Below, in pieces: positions 59,157-64,000 of a DNA stretch of 64,000 nt. The position numbers and the translations under genes are program-made. The notes beneath the pieces are model-generated. The model saw nothing but the letters and a program-made list of their open reading frames with translations. It did no database searches and was not told where the DNA came from. Within the stretch, counting starts at the first letter, position 1, and every line of letters begins with the position of its first letter. This DNA is from Roseobacter cerasinus (lineage in GTDB: Bacteria; Pseudomonadota; Alphaproteobacteria; Rhodobacterales; Rhodobacteraceae), in contig NZ_BLIV01000001.1 of NCBI RefSeq assembly GCF_009811755.1, forward strand, positions 310,001 to 374,000, written 5' to 3'.

Positions 59157-60017
59157 ATGCCCGAGCCCGACGGAGCGCCAGAGCCTGAGGCTCCGGCGCA
59201 GTATACACAAGTGCAGTCCGATGTTCTGAAGCTCAAGGCAAGGCTGCCCAACGAGGCTGTAAGCGATATCGTGCGAGAGGTGCTGCACCGCGTTGCAGCA
59301 GAGCGCCAGACCAACCGGGACCCGGTGAACCAACCCAGCCGTCGCAAGATCGAAGCGCTGTGCTACGCGCTGATCTCCGATGCGCCGGGCGAGGCTGCAG
59401 CCTTCATCCGCGAGGTGCGGGAGTCGGGCGCGGCGCTCCATGCCATTTACCTGAATTACCTGTCTGAAGCGGCCGTGATCCTTGGAGAATGGTGGGATGA
59501 AGACCACGTCAGCTTCCACGAAGTCACGATTGCCAGCAGCCGCATCTATGCGATCCTGCGCGAATACAGCTACCTCTTTGTGCCCCGGCATCCTGTCGAG
59601 GTGAAATCAGCGATCTTTGCCACGGTACCGGGTGAAATCCATACGCTGGGCGTTCGCATGGCCGCGGATCTTTTTGGCGAGGAAGGCTGGAACATCGAGG
59701 TGAAAACCGGGCGCACGCACGAGGATCTGATGGCAGAGATCGTCGAAAGCCCCATTCGCATCCTGGGCCTATCCGCAGGTGGTGTGCATTCCGCAGCGCC
59801 CCTTGCCCGGCTGGTCATGGCGTTGCGGGTCAGCCGCCCAGATCTGCGCGTCTTTCTGAGTGGGCAGATCACCCAAGTCGCCAAGGATCTGGTGGGTATG
59901 ATGGGTCTGGATGGTGCCACGGCAGACATCGACGAAGCCCGCGTCATGCTCGGGCGGCTCTGGTCTGATCTGAGTGACGCGCGCAGCCAAGCGTGGCGGC
60001 GCGAGCCATCTGCATAA
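59157..60017 (+). CDS. B12-binding-domain protein, PpaA/AerR-like
   Basis: This 286-residue protein has a helical N-terminal half (RRKIEALCYALISDAPGEAAAFIREVRESG, LNYLSEAAVILGEWWDEDHVSFHEVTIASSRIYAILREYSYL) and a C-terminal Rossmann-like cobalamin-binding fold: VPGEIHTLGVRMAADLFGEEGWNIEV, then VESPIRILGLSAGG and DLRVFLSGQI. EIHTLG occupies the place of the usual D-x-H-x-x-G, so the axial His is kept but the Asp is Glu. PpaA/AerR proteins of this layout act with PpsR/CrtJ in light and oxygen control. I start at 59157 with GGGGGGAG upstream, rejecting an earlier GTG. Confidence 0.75.
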   Translation: MPEPDGAPEPEAPAQYTQVQSDVLKLKARLPNEAVSDIVREVLHRVAAERQTNRDPVNQPSRRKIEALCYALISDAPGEAAAFIREVRESGAALHAIYLNYLSEAAVILGEWWDEDHVSFHEVTIASSRIYAILREYSYLFVPRHPVEVKSAIFATVPGEIHTLGVRMAADLFGEEGWNIEVKTGRTHEDLMAEIVESPIRILGLSAGGVHSAAPLARLVMALRVSRPDLRVFLSGQITQVAKDLVGMMGLDGATADIDEARVMLGRLWSDLSDARSQAWRREPSA

Positions 60018-60089
60018 AAATGAGAAGATGGTGCATTTCTCTCTTGCAGGTCGCGGCAGCAATGAGTATTTCACAGCTCACCCAAGGAA

Positions 60090-60164
60090 GCGGGCGTAGC
60101 TCAGGGGTAGAGCATAACCTTGCCAAGGTTAGGGTCGGGCGTTCGAATCGCCTCGCCCGCTCCA
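60090..60164 (+). tRNA. tRNA-Gly (anticodon GCC)
   Basis: The acceptor stem is GCGGGCG with CGCCCGC, the D-arm is AGCTCAGGGGTAGAGC, the anticodon stem-loop is AACCTTGCCAAGGTT with GCC at 60122-60124, and the T-loop is GTTCGAATC. A T discriminator and CCA are encoded at 60161-60164. It marks the left edge of the accessory-looking region. Confidence 0.96.
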
Positions 60165-60196
60165 AAATTCCCAACACACCCAGTTGATTAGAGAGA

Positions 60197-60216
60197 GCCG
60201 CCTAAGGGCGGTTTTT
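60197..60216 (+). terminator. Rho-independent terminator after tRNA-Gly
   Basis: CCGCC-TAAG-GGCGG forms a 5-bp GC stem followed directly by TTTTT, 33 nt after the tRNA end. Confidence 0.85.
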
Positions 60217-60310
60217 CTGTTTTCCGGACACGGGCAGCACCGGGGCGACACCAAATTGCAGTGGTGCTCGTCTACTGATTCAGACCATCAACTCATGAGG
60301 GACAACCAGA

Positions 60311-60664
60311 AACGCGGTGAGCGACCTGTTCATCCTGCGCGGCGTCCCGTCGTTCATTCGTTCCGATAGTGGTCCGGAGTTCGTTGCGCAGGCCGTACAG
60401 GGCTGGATCAAAGCCGTCGGTGCGAAAACGGCATACATCGAACCAGGCAGCCCTTGGGAGAACGGATATTGTGAAAGCTTCAATACCAGGTTTCGGGATG
60501 AGCTGCTCAACGGTGACAACTTCTACAGCCTGCGAAAGGCGCAAATCCTGATCGAAGAATGGAGGATACACTACAACACAAAACGACCACAGAGTGCTCT
60601 GGGTTATCGCCCACCGGCCCCAGAAACCATCGTCCAGATAGATCCAAGGCCAGTCATGCACTAA
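60311..60664 (+). pseudogene. IS3-family transposase (OrfB) remnant, 5' truncated
   Basis: The frame encodes only the C-terminal part of an rve-type integrase core: AVSDLFILRGVPSFIRSDSGPEFVA holds the second catalytic Asp, and GSPWENGYCESFNTRFRDELLNG the catalytic Glu, followed by IEEWRIHYNTKRPQSALGYRPPAPE. The first Asp and the DNA-binding part are missing, so the enzyme is dead. After the stop, GGACCACTCAGGTGGGGCTGG looks like the right end of the element. It sits about 150 nt downstream of tRNA-Gly. Confidence 0.85.
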
Positions 60665-61078
60665 CACTCAAACCGGACCACTCAGGTGGGGCTGGTCAAC
60701 GGTTCGATCTCAGTTGCAAAGCTGCCGCCGTTGGAGCCGATGCAGCAACCCAGTCCAAGCCGTGGGGAACAGCCCATACCGGCCATTCATCGGGTCAAAC
60801 CACGCTGCATTGCGGCTTCACCAAACCGGACTTTCGCCGCATTCGCAAAATCTGGCAGTGACCGAACTTTCAGTCTGCGGGACTCTGCCGACATTCGATT
60901 TCTTAATCACGCTGATGCAGCATTGCCTTGCAGGCGCGGCGTATCATTCTCTGAGTTGCACTCGTTGTCGCCAAAGCGCCCGTTCGCGTGGGTCGTTTTG
61001 ATCGTGATAGATGCCTTACATTCATTGCGGCCTCAAGATGGTCTGAGACGGTTAAGAACAAGACCAGCGGCGGGCTGG
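60665..61078. other. Non-coding stretch after the transposase remnant
   Basis: The 414 bases show no frame with family support. The first 40-50 bases look like an IS terminal repeat region. The rest has features of decayed coding DNA, but I cannot name a source. Confidence 0.4.
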
Positions 61079-61567
61079 TCACGCAGTGTTAAGTCGGAAC
61101 TTCAGGAACCTCTCTCCGTCGTAGTCGACATCTCCGACGTGCTCAGCACCTAGTCTTCCGAGGGCTCCAAGGTTCTTCCTGGAGGGTGGCAGCAGAAACG
61201 TCACAAATGGAATGCGGTCGTCAGCAATGGCGAAATCTATGGCTTTCTTTGAAATGCGCCTACCAAGACCAAACGCAACCGGCCGCAAAACAAGCCCGAA
61301 ATCCCACTCGTCACCTTCTTTCTGAAAGCCGCCCCACCCAACGTAATTGCCGTCGACCAGAACTGCCCAGTGCCCGAGTCCATCCCGTGCCCAGTATTCC
61401 TCTTTCATTTTGACAAACCTGAGTGCCATCTCCGTGTCCCAAGCACCCGTCAAAAGCGGCATGTGTTCGGCAACTCTCGGGTCGGACATGTGCTCGGCAA
61501 TCTCGGAAACCGGCACATCAACCAGCCGCGAAAATGTAATCTCATCTGTCAACGTGTCGTCCCTCAT
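61079..61567 (-). CDS. GNAT family N-acetyltransferase
   Basis: This 162-residue protein has the GNAT fold: an N-terminal strand and helix (EITFSRLVDVPVSEIAEHMSD), WAVLVDGNYVGWGGFQKEGDEWDFGLVL as the central strands, and the acetyl-CoA loop region AFGLGRRISKKAIDFAIAD in place of the more usual R/Q-x-x-G-x-G/A. The end (RKNLGALGRLGAEHVGDVDYDGERFLKFRL) is typical. The substrate is unknown. The start is the ATG at 61567; its 5' end overlaps the 3' end of the EamA gene, so the two are probably co-transcribed. Confidence 0.75.
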   Translation of the reverse strand: MRDDTLTDEITFSRLVDVPVSEIAEHMSDPRVAEHMPLLTGAWDTEMALRFVKMKEEYWARDGLGHWAVLVDGNYVGWGGFQKEGDEWDFGLVLRPVAFGLGRRISKKAIDFAIADDRIPFVTFLLPPSRKNLGALGRLGAEHVGDVDYDGERFLKFRLNTA

Positions 61568-62486
61568 GTCCTTGAGCAACCGTATCCGAGCGGCGCGTTG
61601 GCAGCAGCGCGGCCAATGTTGGCTTAGTCGATGCTGATTTCGATCTTAACGCATATTGGCCAACGAATACGCTCAGAAGGACGACAGTCATTCCGATGCT
61701 TTGCGCAGCACTCAAAGTTTCACCCAGAAAAAACCAACCGAGCAGTGTTGCACTCACAGGGCTGAGAAGGCCCAATATCGAGACAGCAGCGGGTTGGATG
61801 ACGCGGATACCACGCAACCAAATAATGTAGGTCAATGCCGCACCGATAAGTCCCAGATAGGCGAGCCCCAAGACGTTCATTCCGCTGATCGTCGACCAAT
61901 CTGTAGGTGCAAAGGGGGCAAATGGCACCAAGAGCAAGCCGCCTGCCGTCAATTGCCAGCTCGTAAAGGTCAGAGCGCTGACCGGCGGTTGCCATTTTCG
62001 GCTCAACACAGTGCCGAAGGCCATGGACGCCGACCCGGCGATCCCGGCAACAACGCCCCACATATCCAGCTTCGCTTCAGGCGTCAGGACGAGGAGTGCA
62101 ACCCCAGCGGCGCCCGCCGCAACGGCGAACAAGGACAGCACTTTGATGGGGGAGCCAAGCAAGAAGCGCGCTGCAAAGATGACCACAAATGGCTGCAATG
62201 CTCCCATCACGGCTGCGACGCCCCCGGGCAAACGATAGGCGGCAAAGAAGAGCAGCGACCAGAATATCGCGAAATTCAAGGCACCCAGAACGAACATCTT
62301 CCAGACCCATAGGCCATGAGGCACTTGGCGCACCAGGCACAATAGAATCAGGCCAGCAGGCAGAGCGCGCAGGACCGAGACGGTCAGCGGATCAAGGTTG
62401 GGCAGGAACTGTGTCGTGACGATGTAGCTGCTCCCCCACACTATTGGGGCCAGTGCCGTGAGGGCGATGTCATGAGGACGGGACAT
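61542..62486 (-). CDS. EamA/DMT family exporter
   Basis: This 314-residue protein has ten hydrophobic helices arranged as two EamA repeats. It begins MSRPHDIALTALAPIVWGSSYIVTTQFLP, where the W-GSS-I motif is typical, and the second repeat starts MWGVVAGIAGSASMAFGTVLSRKW. It probably exports an amino acid, metabolite or drug. The ATG at 62486 has GGAACG upstream; an extension to 62525 would cover the operator. It is divergent from marR across 80 nt with twin operators, so it is the likely target of that regulator. Confidence 0.9.
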   Translation of the reverse strand: MSRPHDIALTALAPIVWGSSYIVTTQFLPNLDPLTVSVLRALPAGLILLCLVRQVPHGLWVWKMFVLGALNFAIFWSLLFFAAYRLPGGVAAVMGALQPFVVIFAARFLLGSPIKVLSLFAVAAGAAGVALLVLTPEAKLDMWGVVAGIAGSASMAFGTVLSRKWQPPVSALTFTSWQLTAGGLLLVPFAPFAPTDWSTISGMNVLGLAYLGLIGAALTYIIWLRGIRVIQPAAVSILGLLSPVSATLLGWFFLGETLSAAQSIGMTVVLLSVFVGQYALRSKSASTKPTLAALLPTRRSDTVAQGHEGRHVDR

Positions 62487-62498
62487 AGGGCGTTCCAA

Positions 62499-62546
62499 TT
62501 TATCTTGACGTAGAGATAAATGCATTTAGCTTGACGTCAAGATAAA
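62499..62546. promoter_or_regulatory. Twin 22-bp palindromic operators between eamA-like and marR-like genes
   Basis: Operator 1 (62499-62520) has arms TTTATCT and AGATAAA; operator 2 (62525-62546) has the perfect core CTTGACGTCAAG with TTTA and TAAA ends. Their centres are 26 bp apart. On the minus strand TTGACG inside operator 2 and TATCTC inside operator 1 are spaced 16 nt, so they form the exporter promoter. Confidence 0.75.
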
Positions 62547-62566
62547 AATCAATTCTGTGTCACAGC

Positions 62567-63055
62567 ATGTTCGATATTGAAGACATCAGAGCGCAGTGGG
62601 CCAAACAGCGGCCAGACATCGACACCGGGCCAATGGGTGTGATTGGCAGGTTGGTCCGAGTGTCGGCGCTCTACAGCGAAGAGATGGGCAAGACCTTTGC
62701 AAAACATGGGCTGAGTGCGGCGAGTTTTGACGTGCTGGCCACGCTTCTGAGGTCAGGACCGCCCCATGCGCTGTCCCCTAACCAACTTCTTGCGACGATG
62801 ATGGTGACGTCAGGCACAATGACCAACCGCATCGACCAGCTTGAAAAGGACGGTCTTGTAGCGCGCATCCCGAACCCGGAAGACAAGCGCAGTGTCCATG
62901 TGAAGCTCACAGCGGGCGGGATCAGGAAGATCGATGCCGTCGTGTCAGATCACGTCGTTGTTCAGAAACGATTGGTCGAAGGGCTGTCCGAAATGGACCG
63001 GACTGAGTTGAACGCCATTCTGGACAAATGCCTGTCGGCCTTTGGAGACAGGTAA
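62567..63055 (+). CDS. MarR family transcriptional regulator
   Basis: This 162-residue winged-helix protein has the usual MarR layout: GRLVRVSALYSEEMGKTFAKHGLSAASFDVLATLL, the recognition-helix region TSGTMTNRIDQLEKDGLVARIPNPEDKRSVHVKLTAGG with the wing DxRS motif, and a C-terminal dimer helix. It faces the EamA exporter across two palindromes and should repress both genes until a ligand binds. No clear ribosome site precedes the ATG. Confidence 0.9.
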   Translation: MFDIEDIRAQWAKQRPDIDTGPMGVIGRLVRVSALYSEEMGKTFAKHGLSAASFDVLATLLRSGPPHALSPNQLLATMMVTSGTMTNRIDQLEKDGLVARIPNPEDKRSVHVKLTAGGIRKIDAVVSDHVVVQKRLVEGLSEMDRTELNAILDKCLSAFGDR

Positions 63056-63147
63056 AAGCAGACCTTCATGTGCTTTGCATCAAGGTCCGCTTCGCCCTTT
63101 AGGTGTCGGCAAGCAGGAACTACTGCCGCTTACCAACACTAAATGGA

Positions 63148-63456
63148 TTAGATTTTATTGATTGAGTTTCCGCCATCAGCAAGCATGGCGCTACCTGTGA
63201 CAAAAGACGCTGCAACTGACAGAAGGAACAGTGCAGCCTGGGCGATTTCCTCCGGCTCCGCCATTCGTTTGAGCGCATGAAGTCCGCGCACAAACGCATG
63301 GAAATCTGGATCGTTGCCGGCCATTGGTGTGGCTGTGCCACCCGGCAGCAATGCGTTTACTCGAATGTTTTCTGGGCCATGTTCTGCGGCCAGCACTTGT
63401 GTCAGTCCAATAAGGCCCGCCTTTGCCGCGGCATACCTCCGCTCTAGTAGGGACAT
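63148..63456 (-). pseudogene. Short-chain dehydrogenase remnant, 5' truncated
   Basis: About 100 residues match the C-terminal half of an SDR: YAAAKAGLIGLTQVLAAEHG carries the catalytic Tyr-x-x-x-Lys, then NIRVNALLPGGTATPM, EPEEIAQAALFLLS and ASFVTGSAMLADGGNS. The nucleotide-binding half is missing; upstream in frame there is soon a stop (TGA), and the sequence before it is unrelated. It is most likely a broken gene. Confidence 0.75.
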
Positions 63457-64000
63457 CCTTGGAAGATGGTGTGCTCAACAGGTTCATCTCCAAAGCCTCT
63501 CTACGTCCATGTGAGACACTAGCTGGCGCGCCAACAGATTAGTATCTTGCCGGTACCCATCCAGACTCTGCCGTGCCCCATTGTGCGATGCTTGCAGCTC
63601 TTACAGCAAGGAATGCGCATGTTCCAATACGGTCGGGACCGCGCAGGAGCCGTAGCAGCAGAGCTCTCTTTTGTCCTCTCGCAGGCGGGGGGCAGAGTTC
63701 CATCTTTCGCAGCTGCACCAATCCTCGCGACCACCTCCGTCGCATTCTTACCCATGCAGCAAAGCTCTCGGGCGACCGAGAACTAGCTTTCGCGCCAAGG
63801 ATAAGTCGTTGCCGTTTTGCGGGAATCGTCGCTGCCGCGAAAGCGTCGTCACCTACAACATCGGGCCACCTTTCCCAATGCGCTCGTCCCTTTTCAGATA
63901 TGCCAAGAACGCCGTGAAAAGCTGTTTGTCTGGCGTGTGGAAGGCTCATCCAGCATTCGGCAATTCTTTGGGAGATGTTTGAAGCGCCAGAGCAATCAAA
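63457..64000. other. Unassigned right-hand end of the window
   Basis: These 544 bases contain a minus-strand frame (63539-63949, up to 136 residues, starting MSLPHARQTAFHGVLGISEKG) and overlapping plus-strand frames, none with a family I recognise or a clear ribosome site. The composition and the neighbouring remnants suggest decayed or mobile-element DNA. I do not call a gene. Confidence 0.35.

Noticed and set aside
60090-60164. A duplicated tRNA-Gly 3' end as an attachment repeat
   Set aside because: I searched by eye for the GTTCGAATC and acceptor-end sequence between 60165 and 64000 and found no second copy.
63539-63949. A 136-codon minus-strand frame at the right end
   Set aside because: No family, no ribosome site, Arg-rich peptide, overlapped by plus-strand frames of similar length; kept only as a remark in the unassigned region.

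Overview
The window looks like chromosomal DNA of an alphaproteobacterium of the order Rhodobacterales, probably the Roseobacter group. I infer this from high GC, the nuoA-nuoB-nuoC order with a TTG start on nuoA, the cobS/cobT pair, malate synthase G, a DUF2484 gene inside the division cluster, and a DUF1127 gene followed by CCTCCTCCC-loop small RNAs, which is a Rhodobacteraceae arrangement.

Layout. 1-1397 is the start of the complex I operon (nuoA, nuoB, partial nuoC, minus strand). 1733-4315 carries glcB, a 49-residue DUF2256 protein and a small membrane protein. 4421-8141 holds pepN, an SDR and a membrane protein; then come a lytic transglycosylase, gatB, a DUF4177 protein, bolA and a J-domain protein. 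12783-16313 is cobS, an intervening lipoprotein gene and cobT. 16364-20303 holds an Xaa-Pro aminopeptidase, a DUF427 protein and a ClC channel.

20371-46349 is one long minus-strand block for envelope growth and division. In transcription order it is mraZ, rsmH, ftsL, ftsI, murE, murF, mraY, (methyltransferase/ParB-like gene), murD, (opposite-strand flavoprotein), ftsW, murG, murC, DUF2484, murB, ddl, ftsQ, ftsA, ftsZ, lpxC, bamD, recN. Many of these genes overlap by ATGA or abut. Two extra genes sit on either side of murD, and two inverted copies of a roughly 100-bp palindromic element also flank murD.

46350-49358 has a long mraZ upstream region with hairpins and 10-bp-periodic GGGA repeats, then a membrane protein, an Mrp/ApbC ATPase and a DUF1127 protein. 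49371-49708 encodes three tandem small RNAs, each with two hairpins showing CCUCCUCCC in the loop (six exact copies), ending in a U-rich terminator. An RTX/Hint protein, a 198-bp MITE-like element and uvrD follow, then an FMN-dependent hydroxy-acid dehydrogenase, pyruvate carboxylase, and a PpaA/AerR-like B12-binding protein whose promoter carries a TGT-N12-ACA site.

From tRNA-Gly(GCC) at 60090 to the end the DNA looks accessory: an IS3-type transposase remnant, a GNAT gene, an EamA exporter facing a MarR regulator across twin palindromic operators, a 5'-truncated SDR remnant, and sequence I cannot assign. The strongest items for a second look are the small-RNA array, the elements flanking murD, the MITE, the putative MraZ operator and the TGT-N12-ACA site.
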